A DNA stretch of 64,000 bases from Cryptomeria japonica (taxonomy: Eukaryota; Streptophyta; Pinopsida; Cupressales; Cupressaceae): contig NC_081414.1 in assembly GCF_030272615.1 (NCBI RefSeq), forward strand, positions 826,881,896 through 826,945,895. The letters are read 5' to 3'. This document shows positions 37,448 to 48,753 of the stretch, in pieces. How positions within the stretch are numbered: the stretch's first letter is position 1; each line of letters starts with the position of its first letter. The notes below the pieces were generated by a model. That model saw nothing but the letters and a program-made list of their open reading frames with translations. It was not told the DNA's origin and did no database searches. Position numbers and translations under genes: made by a program.

Positions 37448-37985
37448 TTTATAAAATCCCAAGTCAAAATGTTCAAACTGCATAGGTAACAAAGATTGAC
37501 CAAAAACATTATTTTCTTTTACCAATTTGTGGAATTTAATTTTGCGGAAAACTGCAACATGGATGACAACTATCAAATATAGTTTATGACTAAATTGAAT
37601 TTTTTAGATTGACACCACTCAAAAGCTATCAAGGATTTCCAAAATGTTCACTCATAAAGTACAAATAATAATTTCCACACCTATAAAATCTCGAGTCAAA
37701 ATGTTCAAACCGCAAAGGCAACAAATATTGACCAAAAACAATAATTTCCATTCCTATAAAATCCCAAGTCAAAATGTTCAAACCGCATAGGCAACAAAGA
37801 TTGACCAAAAAGATTATTTTCTTTGACCAAATTTTGGAATTTAATTTTGTCAAAAATTGCAACTTGGATGATTACTATCAAATATAATTTATGACTAAAT
37901 TGAAATGTTTTATAGATTGACACCACTCAAAAGCTATCAAGGCATTCCAAAATGTTCGCTCATAAAGTACAATAATCATTTCCAT
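37448..37985. repeat. Complex tandem repeat, two long copies and one partial copy
   Basis: Copies start near 37450, 37680 (short) and 37753 with TATAAAATC(C/T)C(A/G)AGTC. Long copies share AATGTTCAAAC, CAACAAAGATTGACCAAAAA, TGACACCACTCAAAAGC and a common end near CTCATAAAGTACAA. Short antisense frames over the region are products of the repeat and are not genes. Confidence 0.8.
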
Positions 37986-38500
37986 GCCTACTTATAGGCA
38001 TGCATTATCCATTACCCATTAGGATACTATCTTAAATAATGCTACATATTTATTCCACGTCAAATAGTGTGAAATAATTTCTATCTCACAAGATAAGGTC
38101 AAAAAGCATCTAATTCAAAATGTAAAATGCCATCATAATTGGGCAAAGAAAGAAAAGGTTGTGGCATTTGGTTATAACCTGCCAATTGGATGCCATTTTG
38201 TGTATATCCTATAATCCTTGAAATCCATAAGACAACATTTAATTTTGTGGGTGCTAGAGTAGACAACATTTAACTTTTTTCATACTTAAATATAATAATG
38301 GGTGATACATATTAGTTGCCATTGTTTTCTATATATATTTATGCAATATGTTATCGATATGAGTTTGTTCAAAGTCATATTTGGTCTGATACTATTCATA
38401 TATTTGATATGTTTTAACCATATATTATTCACTGTGAAAATTAATTGTCTCATGTATGTTGACTATCGATATCCAACCTGAGATTGTACACCATGAATCA
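37986..38500. other. AT-rich spacer, left edge of a split tandem repeat
   Basis: No coding signal. The last 40 bp (ending GAGATTGTACACCATGAATCA) match a unit of the tandem repeat seen at 41814-42075, on the far side of the inserted LTR element. Confidence 0.45.
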
Positions 38501-41500
38501 TGTTAAAACAAAAGATAAATTGGGAACACACAAATTATACACAACATAGTATTTAATGTGGTTCACCAATTTGGCTACATCCACCCAAAAGCAGAGAAAA
38601 GATCTTATTATTATTAATGCAACTTTCATACACATGGCTTTTCCCTCATTTATATACAATAGCCTTCAAGAGAAGACGAAGGGACAAAGATGGGGAAGAT
38701 GAAATGAAGAGTCAGACTTCACATCCCAACAATCTCCCACTTGAATTTTGACTCACACTACGACTTCACATCTGAACAACCTCCCACTTGAAGTACATCC
38801 CCTGCTTTCCATTCTCAACCAATATCCAAATGCAATCACCAAATCCCATGGTAATAAACAGGCTAAGAATCAATCACCATAGCTGGATTAGCGACCACAA
38901 CTAATTGCTAATCACATCCAACTAACCACACAACATCAATAAAATCATGCCAACATATCCATCCCATACAACAATTTTGTGTAATCCCATCTTCCTACAA
39001 AACACACCAAAAACCATTGATGTGGAAAAAACTAGAAGATGCTTACATAGCAATGCACATGTGCATGAGCAATGTTAACCAATAACTCAAATCTACCAAT
39101 CAACACTAAAATAAAAGATGTGGCAATAATCAAATCACCATGGCCTGCAACCTACAACCAACTTGCTGCAAAAATTCACTTGACATCTTCCAAGTCCTCG
39201 TGGAAGGATCACATATTGCTATTAAAAAACAATAAAGTACAACAACAATAGATGACTTTAAAAACTCTAGGAAGAAACATCCATACAAACCATATCTCAT
39301 CCTTCTACCAACACCACCAAGTTCTCAGCTATGCCAAGTATGATCACCTTTACCTCCTCAAATGAAAACGATAACAACACCCAACCAACATGGATGTAAG
39401 CTCCTGTAATAAAGGAAGATCAAACTCAATATTATTCAAATACTAGGAACCATCTTCTCCAAGGAGATAAATCTTCCGAGTAGACCAAGACTGAGGACTA
39501 AGAATGATCCTCAAGGATACACCAAGTCACAATGACTCTGTCTAAGAACAATCTCCTCTAGGTCCATAATGAACTCACGTCCATCACTAGGTGTAGGCTC
39601 CTCGATCTTCTTGCTGAAACCTCTAAAGAAATACCATCTCAACAAATGTTCTCTAATTTCAAGAGAACTCTAGCCTCACCCAAGCCTCTTAGTTTTCAAA
39701 AGTACCTCCATGGTCAATCCGTCAATGTAATCAATACTAAGAGCACTAACAAGACCAATGTCAAAACTCCCACTGCACGTCTACATTACCTGGGAGCACA
39801 ACATGACAACTTGATCTTACATCTTCACAAATGAAGACCACATGCTCCAATAAGCATAACTTGCCAAGAGAACATGTATCATGCCATTTCTCTAATCTAG
39901 AATCAAGAGCCTACCATGACATCTAAGAATCAACATCTCCAATCACATAAAGATGAATATCTCCCGACAACAAAAATCTCACTTCCAAAATTAAAAACCC
40001 CACTTGCAGTATATCACATCTATTCATGATATCATAAACAAAATCTGTAAGTTGATACCAACAACTTCACATTCAGTTATTATAATTATAGCTGCAGTTG
40101 CTCCATACCCTGCAAAATTAGGGTCAAATCTAACATCTCGCAATAGACTTTAAGGATCTCCCACTGGTTTTGCAATAAACACCAATAACTGGGCCACCAC
40201 CATGATTTAAACCACAACCCCTAAATCCTTCGCCCTGACTGCAACCCTCTCTTTATTTCTTTTATGTATACTTTATTACAACTGCCTCTTCCTATTTTTG
40301 AGATGTCCGAGGAGCTGGTCATGAGAACCGAGATGCCGCCACAACTGCCCAGCCAGGCGAGAAAGCCCGTGGACAACCCCACCAAAAAGACTCGCAACCC
40401 GAGCAAGTACGCCACCCCCCCAGTAGCCCATGCGCGACCAAAGACCACTGGGACGCAGAAGGCCATGGACTGAAGCGAAAAAGGTTTGGTTTCGATCCTA
40501 TGCATGGACAAAGAAGACAGCGAGTGGATTAAGCGCCACTCAAAGACCGTGTGGGATGAGGAGTGGCACTCTAGGCGAGGGCCCCTGCCAGCGCCTCCAT
40601 TCTCTCTCCCCTTCTCTCGCTCTACGCGAGAAAAACACAAAAAAAAATTATAGTACTTCCCACCTTTTCACCTTTCAGAGAAGCACCAAGATCGACCATA
40701 TTAAATGCAGGGGTGTCTTTGGAGTCAGCCATATTTCTAACTGCGAAAATAACTAAAAGAAGTTACACTAGAGAAATAGAATGTATATAGATATACGCGG
40801 CCTTGGCGCTTCGCCTTCCCTCTAAAACCTCTTCTTTTATTTTTTGGGGAATTAAACAGTTTTTAACCATTGACATGATTAACAGAGGGAAAACCCGTAC
40901 ACTGATTCAAAATAATTTTCCCTGTCGTTCCATGAAGATCTAGACGTGGTCTCAACCATAGAAAACCTCGCATCTCTGCTCTCCACTAAAGCTACCTTTT
41001 CCGACATAATGTTGTCGAGCCCGCTATGCCTAATACGATGTCCTCCACTCTGTAATCTCTTATCCCTTTATGCCTTCACAACTACCGAAAATGTCTGGAG
41101 AAGGAAGATACCACCCCACCTTCACTGCAAAAATAAGGTCTGCTCCTCTGACGTTTTCTTTTTTATTCTTCCGCTTCTTCATCTACCTCACAATAGCTAC
41201 AAAAATTAGCAATATACACGACCACTCCTCTTTTGCATGCTACTAAGAATCTCGATAGGTATTCTGCCACAAAGATTTCTATTCATTTACTGCAGTTAAT
41301 GAATCACCGTATCTCTTTTAATATCATCAAACAGGGTGAGCCCACCGTTAGATTAAATACTTAAAATTAGCAAACCTAAGTTATTCTATTTTGGCACTGC
41401 TTCTGGATGTCCATTCTTCCGAGGTGACTCCATTCAATAGCGGCTAACAATCATCATTTCACATGCTTTCTATATGCTTTCTATGACATGTTTTATCAGC

Positions 41501-41813
41501 ATCCTATTTTGCAAACTCTGTTACTTTTCATTATTCACTTCCTCTCTGTTCTCCCTAGAATCTTAGATGCCTTGATATCAATTTTTAAAACAAAAGACAA
41601 ATTGGGAACACACAAATTATACACAACACATTATTTAACATGGTTCACCAATTTGGCTACATCCACCAGAAAGCAGAGCAGAGATCTTATTATTATTAAT
41701 GCAACTTTCATACACAGAGCTTTTCCCTCATTTATATACAATAGCCTTCAATAGAAGACGAAAGGAAAAATATGTGACAGATAAAATGAAGAATTAGACT
41801 TCACATCCCAGCA
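38501..41813 (-). mobile_element. Copia-like LTR element, minus strand, no recognisable pol
   Basis: Two 231-bp LTRs, 38501-38731 and 41583-41813, are flanked by the same 5 bp, AATCA (38496-38500 and 41814-41818). Read on the minus strand, a purine-rich tract lies just before the left copy. Next to the right copy is a sequence matching 9 of 12 bases of the initiator tRNA-Met primer site, so the element runs right to left and is Copia-like. The LTRs differ at about 23 of 231 positions (about 10 percent), so the insertion is old: very roughly 20-70 million years for substitution rates often used for conifers. The 2.85-kb interior has no recognisable gag or pol. It is either a non-autonomous element or decayed beyond recognition. 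Confidence 0.8.
40240..40840. other. GC-rich block inside the minus-strand LTR element
   Basis: This stretch is much richer in G, C and CpG than anything near it (for example GCGGCCTTGGCGCTTCGCC near 40796). Frames are open on both strands (plus 40264-40473 and 40430-40756, minus 40640-40221), which is expected of GC-rich DNA and does not prove coding. It could be a captured host fragment or part of the original element. No domain is recognised. Confidence 0.45.
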
Positions 41814-42075
41814 AATCACTCTCCTCCTTGTCATTTGTATTGATCTGATGTGCTCTGCTATACATCAAGAATTCGTATATTCCTTGATCTTATTCGATCT
41901 GATATTAGATAATTTATTGCTCTTGATATTCAAACTGAGATTGTACACCATGAATCATTCAAATCCTCCTTGTCAGTTGTATCAATCTGATGTGCTCTGT
42001 TATACGTCAAATATTCGTATATTCCTTGTTGATCTTATTCGATTTGATATTAGATAATTTATTCCTGATGATATT
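41814..42075. repeat. Two-copy ~139-bp tandem repeat, split by the LTR element
   Basis: Units at 41814-41952 and 41953-42075 share CTCCTTGTCA, CTGATGTGCTCTG, ATTCGTATATTCCTTG and GATATTAGATAATTTATT. The sequence left of the LTR element at 38461-38500 matches the end of a unit, so the element inserted into an existing array. Confidence 0.75.
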
Positions 42076-42180
42076 CAACCTTATGTTCGATGTGCTACGG
42101 ATCTGATTTTAGTCACTGTGCATTATACGGGATCCATATCTCCTTGTTCGAACAAACTGTTTGTCACTTAATCGTCGCTT

Positions 42181-42212
42181 AGGGGGTGACTCCTTCCAAG
42201 AGTCACCACCCT
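42181..42212. other. Strong hairpin
   Basis: GGTGACTC and GAGTCACC pair around a 7-base loop. The outer AGGG and CCCT extend the stem to 12 pairs with one bulged A. A nearby GGTGACTTTC suggests the motif is repeated. Function unknown. Confidence 0.6.
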
Positions 42213-43090
42213 ACATAGACACACGAAGGATGGTGACTTTCTCACAAGTCGCTAACTAATCAATCGACTGACTTAAGGCCTTTAGATAATGTGTTAATTA
42301 ATGTCAATCAATTTTCCAGGCCAATAATCTATATGTTAATATATATTGATTATACTAACAATGACTTGCTTATCAATATCGATTTTATTATTGATTAGTA
42401 ATATTAACATTAATTTTATTAATAGGAATCAACTAAGATTGGTTAAATTTGAATGATCGAATTTCCAAATATGTAAGGCCGATAGGCCATTCACATACTT
42501 GGTCTCAGTTGGTCAGAAGGATTACTTTTGACGCTACATCATTAACAAAAGAATCCCTATATTGAAATCTTTTTCAAAGATTATACAAACTGGCAAATTT
42601 GAATTCCTAATCTGTTTCATTAATTCCCCATAGGTGCACAAAACCATATTAGCTAATATAATGCCACTAGACTGCTCGTTTGGCTTCAACCTTGAATGGT
42701 AATTTTGGTATTAATCTTGGAAAATGTTCCAAATGCCGCAATGCCATGGTCACCCCCTCCGTTGAATCTAATGGGAAGACTGCAAGAGGAAATGAAATCA
42801 GCAAATAAATAGAAAAAATCATCTACAATATACCTTGCAGGAAGAAAATGCTAGAGAAAAAGCTTGAGTCCATGTAGACCTCTAAAAGCCATATTCAAAA
42901 TACTCCCCTAGCCAACATACTCTGTAATTCCCTTGCAACTACTGGGCAATGCCACACCTGCATGGCATAAAGTCAGTATGAGAAACTAATTGAAACATAG
43001 TAATAAATAAAAGAAAGCCTAAGGAGAATTCTATAGCAGCCTTGCAAGAAAGGTACAATACAATGCAAAACCTTTATTGTAGGAGGAGAA
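42213..43090. other. Intergenic DNA, nothing recognised
   Basis: AT-rich, with no domain-bearing frame and no repeat pair seen. Confidence 0.4.
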
Positions 43091-43100
43091 AAAACAACAA

Positions 43101-43346
43101 ACAGTTCACAAGATCATTACAACATTGCATAGTTGCAAACGCCCTGCTAGACCTTATGCTGAACTTGGAAACTTAAACCAGGTACGTCGATTGCATGCAA
43201 AAATCTGGAAGCATAGACTACCACATATTTTGCACATCTTTGTAATGCACTATTCGAAACCTCGCCAGACTGCATTCGCTCGTCTTGTAATCTTCAATTT
43301 TCCTAATCACTCTGTTGCCACCGACTTCAGCCCAATCAAATTATAG
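43101..43346 (+). pseudogene. Probable PPR protein fragment
   Basis: An open stretch of about 80 codons ending at 43346 reads like the start of a plant PLS-class pentatricopeptide-repeat protein. It has LHSCKR, then LGNLNQVRRLHAKIWKHRL (family pattern LxxGRQLHAxIIKxGL), and later FARLVIFNFPNHSV (family pattern ARxVFDxxPxxSV). PPR proteins bind organelle RNA, and intact ones run to several hundred residues. Here there are no further repeats on either side and no clear starting ATG, so it is a remnant. The match is by pattern only. Confidence 0.4.
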
Positions 43347-46300
43347 ATAAAGTTTTTTGATACATTTTAAGCTTAACAAACTTGCATCTTTCTATGTTGA
43401 AACATATCATTAAAATAAGAACAAAGAAAAATCTAAATGGTGATTGGTTTGGCAATGCATTGATCAATCAGGAGTCAATGTTAGAAGGCTCCTCTATAGT
43501 TTCTTAGGCAGGAACTAACAATTAAAAAATATATATTGTATTAATTTTTTATCTTGACACTATTCCATCTGCACCTTGTATCATCATTGGTCCACAACAT
43601 CTTTTAACCTTACAAGATTTGAATGTGATTATTTAATGGGGAAATGATTTGGCAATTTGGGTGATGTCCTCCATAAACTTGTTCAAGTTGAGGAAGGCAG
43701 ACCCACTTGGGCTAACTTCTTTAACCATTACCTATCCCAAAAATTACAATTGAAATACGTCACTTTAATGTGCATTCACCAAAGCGAGCTGAAGTTAAAT
43801 TGAACGTCAATTTTCAGTCAGCTGAGGTTATGGTATGCGAACAAAAAAAGAAAATGTGGAGAGGTGGAATCCAAGGCTAAGCATGATGATATCTTTTTCT
43901 TTGAGATGGTCCAAACAAATGTTTTATTGTTTTCACTACTTTATATAAATTGTCCATTTCAATTCACCTCTAATCTCATATGTAAAGCAATATAATTTTG
44001 GTATGTGGGCAACACATCCTCTCTATCTATTACTTTTTTTCTTTTTTTTTTTGAGGGGTCAGTAATATATATTAATTCGACATTTAAGTGAGAAGATTTA
44101 GGGGTAGAGTATCAGTGGTGGACAAAGTGTCAACTATGGACAATTTTTTTTCAACCCAAGCCCCCATTGCTAAATTTTAAAGGAACCCAAAAAATGATAA
44201 TGAAAAGTTCATTAATAAATATGACATGTATCAATAGTGGATATTTTTTTTAGTTTTCTTTTACCATAATTATCCCATTTGTGCACCACTACCGAGAAAT
44301 TTTTGCATACCTACTGGCTATTTTGAGTTATCTACTATTGGTGCAAAGGTGATTATGTATCGAATGACACTTTTAAATGACTATTTTTTGACCTTTGCAC
44401 ACCTAACAAATTCCACAACGTGCATCATTACTACCCAAAAGCCAAATCCTTAGTTATAAGTAGTTAAGTCATATACGAAGACAAGAACACACAAAAAAAA
44501 ATGAAATCCAAATTACAGTTTGAGAGTTCTAGATGCACAAAGTTAGCTATGTCCACTACTGGTACCCTTCCCCTAGTAGTTGAGCACCCTAACTTTACAC
44601 TTTTCAAAATCCTAAGTGGAAATTTTAAATCAAGTCCAATTTTTTACATCAGCTTACTTGACATGCCCCCCACTTACAAGTAAGGTTTCAAAGTCACATC
44701 ATCAAATATGATGCCACATTAGCATGTTTTTTTCCAAGATGTCCAAAAAGACCCAGAAAAGTGAAATGGATACTTGTGCACTAAGTTAGGTCTTATTGGT
44801 GCACCGATGTGACATCACATGATTTGTTGCTTTTTAGATCTATGGAATACATTTCATTCAATTATGGATAGTCATCATCAACACTAACAACTTTAAAATC
44901 ATAACTATTCGAATATTATAAAAAATATTGAGCATTAAATCAACAAGTATAACAACTATTGAAACGGGTCATCTCCCCTAAAGCAATTTTGAAGGACTAT
45001 TTTTTTTCCAATGAGGTCTTCTTCTTTTGTCTAGATTCATAGTGTACAAAATAATCTTCGTGTAAGCCTTATAAGGAGTTGAAACTTATTCCCTAACAAA
45101 CTAAGAACTTTGATTAGAAGAAGTTTCATTTGAGAGATTTTGTCTATAAACATTGGGCATTGTATAAGTATACATAGATTCTAGAATCAATTATGTTCAT
45201 CTTTTGCTTTACCTATTTATTATGCTTATTCATTACAATGTTGTTACATGTGATTACTACAACCTATGCCTAAAGAGGCCCTTGAGTCAATAAAAGCTTC
45301 AATTGTTGAGAGTTTTTTGGTATGTTATTTTCTTGAAACTGAATTATGAAAATATTCAAGTTTGATTGGTTTCCCTAAAATGGTGTTGTGATCAATTTAA
45401 TAGTAGATACCAATCATAATTGTTTATCTTTTTATTTCAACAAGTTTTTGTTCATAGTGAACATGTGGTGGATGGAGCATTGTAGCTAAATTTTTTTTTG
45501 TAAAGGATAGCTTTTAGCAAGGCCATAATTTTTTTTGACAACTTGATTGATAAGCTTTACAATTTTTTTTGTTGTAGTTGTAGAGATTCATTGGGGGAGT
45601 AAGTTGTTTGAGAATTTTGAGATTTAGAACAATTAAATTTATTTGATGAAACAATTGATATGTCATTTTGTTATAAAATGACTATATTTATATTAGAATC
45701 TTAATTTATTAACTTAAAAATTACATATGTATTTATGTAAATTTATATGGAACTATTTTATATTTGCATGTATGTGTGTGGCAATTAATATACAACTTTT
45801 GTATACATTAGCTTTATATTACCATATGTCATGCAATATTTGTAGACAAAGAATTTATATAATTTATGTCATGTCACAATATTAACAATGAGTTTTATAT
45901 ATTTGAAACTCTTGGGCCATCTATCTTGGTAAAACATATTGTATCAATTATTATTTTTTTAAACCAAATAATGATTATATCAATGGTGATAAAAAGTTGA
46001 TTCGATTTCTACTTGAACAATGAAAATACTTTTTTTTTTTTTAAAGATTATTTTTCTAAATAATTAGCATTGGCTTCCACATTGTTAGTTTCTATACCAA
46101 CAATAGGACCTCACACTACTACGGGGCCTGTCCCATATTTACCACATTTCATACTTTATTTATATTGTATGCTTATCTTTCTATGTTTTTAATCATATGT
46201 AAATTATAAAAAAAATGTATTTATGTTGAAGGTGTTCCCTTCTATAGATTGAATGAGCTAATGTTTATCATCAATAGTTGACATTGCTTACATAAAGTGT

Positions 46301-46672
46301 AAGATGATAATAATTATCAACACTGTGGATCTATGATCTAAATTATCAGCACCATAGATTTTTTTGCTTTTTAAAAAAAAATTATTTACATTTTTGGTTT
46401 ATCAGAAACATGAAGTCATGTTTTTTGTTCATCTTTTAAAGTTAGAAAAGAAATAAATATGTGGTCTTTAAATACAACAACATTCCTCTATATCTCTTAT
46501 CAATATTTATGAATAAATCCACTCATCCTTTAGTGTGATTGAAATTTGTAATTTTCGAAGGAACCTAGCTAAAATTTTGCCTTCATAAATATTAAATTTT
46601 TGGTATATGAGTGTAAAACATAAAATATCATTTTTTTTAGATGTTATTTTGATTGATATTATATATGATTTT
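43347..46672. other. AT-rich intergenic DNA, 3.3 kb
   Basis: Long T and A runs. A 60-codon frame at 44501-44683 has no domain. I see no paired repeats, RNA gene or coding region. It ends at the start of the next LTR. Confidence 0.45.
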
Positions 46673-47611
46673 TGTAGACACCTAAAAATGTCTCACTGAT
46701 CATTGCTAATTATTCGTCTTATTAATTGAATAATTCTTCAATTATTTAATTAAGCTAATTAATTCTTCTCAATTGACCTAATCATCATTATTCATTTTTC
46801 TTACTAATTATCCAATTTCTATCATTTCATCATTTAACCCTTTCTCAAATATTAATTATTTAATTAATTGTAATTTAATTCCTTAATTAAATAATCTTTA
46901 TTATTTAATTAGTCTCATTTCTAATGATTAAATAATTTCATTTAAATTATTTAATTAATTAATTCAATCCTCCAAATCCCCAAATTCAAATTTCAACTAA
47001 TTTCAATTAATTTCATTTAATTTCATGTGCATTTTAGCATTCAAAAATCAAAATGAAAATTCAAATCAAAATAAAAATGAATTTCAATTCAATCTCCTAC
47101 AACACATGTTGAAAATTAGGATTAATTGATCAAATCAGTTAACTCAATTAACTCTTCAATCAACTTAGTCAATTGGCTAATCTATTGAGTCATCTATCCA
47201 ATCTATTTAGTTAACAAATCAATCAATCTGAATTAACAAATCAATGATAATTGATCAATCTAAATTAGTGAACTCCCAATTAGGACTTGAGTTAAAAATC
47301 CCCCCTGTCTCTGTTAAAAATCTATATAAACAACATCAATTTCTCAAGCCAAAGATAGATCACACTCTTCAAAACAATTGTCTACTTTAGGCAGAAATTT
47401 CAGTGCAACACTTGAGAGCCACCTTCATAAACAATTTGGAGAAGAACAATGCAAGCGCAAATCTAGAATAAGTAGTTTTAATCAACATATATCTTCTGTT
47501 TCTTTCATTTATTCTATTTCCTTATGTTTGATTTTAGCTAGATTAGTTAAGGATCCGTGTTCGTCCTTACTCCGTAATTAGCTTAATTTTATGTTTTGAA
47601 GCATGAAAACA
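46673..47611 (+). mobile_element. Gypsy-like LTR (5' LTR), ~0.94 kb
   Basis: Starts TGTAGACACC and ends AAAACA. One base later comes TGGTGAACCCAATGTGAA, nearly the same primer-site word that follows the LTR at 15654-17226. The interior from 46720 to 47000 is rich in TTAATTAATT-type words, and a TATA-like TCTATATAAAC lies near 47320. The matching 3' LTR was not found. Confidence 0.55.
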
Positions 47612-47612
47612 A

Positions 47613-48753
47613 TGGTGAACCCAATGTGAACCTACAGCTAATGATCTATCTTTTATGATTTTTGTGATTTGTAGGGCCATACAAAACATAAAAAATTGAA
47701 TGTGCACTTGCTTTTACAGAAATTCGCAATTGCACTTACTAGTGCACAATTGATATTATTCTAATTCACATTTTCTATTATATCAATTCACAATTTCTTT
47801 GACTAATGTGCAATTGCACAGTTAACCCAAAATTTCAATTTTTATTGTTATTCTGGCTTTAATTGTATTTGTGAGATTAACCTATCAAACTTTTTCAATT
47901 CTAGAAAATTTGATTTTTTGTGGATGAAATGTCTCTAACCCCATGGCAGGAATCAAATATTTAGGTGCCAAGAAGAGAAGAGAACATATAAGATAGCAGA
48001 GAACTTATCAATGCCTTTTGAAAGCAAAAAGGAGACTTTGAGAACTAGAAGAAGAAGAAGCCATAGCCCAATACAAGAAAACTATACACCAATTCCTTGC
48101 CAAATTTGACTTCCATGATAACATTGAAGTAATGGCCTGCGTCATCTAGAGTGATTTGCTTGCAAATTGATTTCTATCTTCTACCTTTTTCATTATGTGA
48201 TTAACCAGTCTGCATTTGCTCATAATTCTATTCGCACTTATGCTGACAGAAATTTGCACTTGTTGTGAAAAATTTGTAATTGTTGATAGATTAGTTCACA
48301 ACTGTCCTTAAGTCAATTTGCAATTGTTCAATTTTTGATTCACAATTGTTAGGAATTTAAAAAGCATGAATGTTCTAGATTTTTCCTGATTCTTTGTCAT
48401 TAATTTGTTCTGTATCTACAGATAGAGAAGTAAAAACTATAACCAAAAGCAAAGATTAGGCTGGAGAGCACACAATGTGCTAACAGTTCTCATGGTTTCT
48501 TGCAAGGATAGCTGAACTTAGTTTAGCTAATTCTTTCTTTTGGTGATCTTAAAAATAACAACACAAATTTGATTATTTCTATATCAATTAAAATGAACAC
48601 CATTTCTTTTGGAGAAACATCTCCAACTAGTATAGACAATTTTGCGATCAAGGTTTAAAAAGAACTTTGTTTTCTCTGTTTTCAAGGTGGTAGGCATATG
48701 CTCTCACCTTAATTGGGTGACCAAAAAGCCACACCCACATTTTTCATGATTTC
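47613..48753 (+). mobile_element. Gypsy-like internal region, segment 1
   Basis: Begins with the primer-site word. From about 47946 a gag-like start (MAGIKYLG) leads into a charged stretch. It also carries several copies of a CAATTG(C/T)-centred phrase (AATTGCAC, GTGCAATTGCAC). It is broken at several points. It appears to continue beyond the inserts at 50855-51737 and 59163-61680. Confidence 0.45.

Noticed and set aside
40221-40756. Genes on either strand of the GC-rich block (139-codon minus, 69- and 108-codon plus)
   Set aside because: GC-rich DNA gives open frames on several strands by chance. The frames overlap each other and show no known domain.
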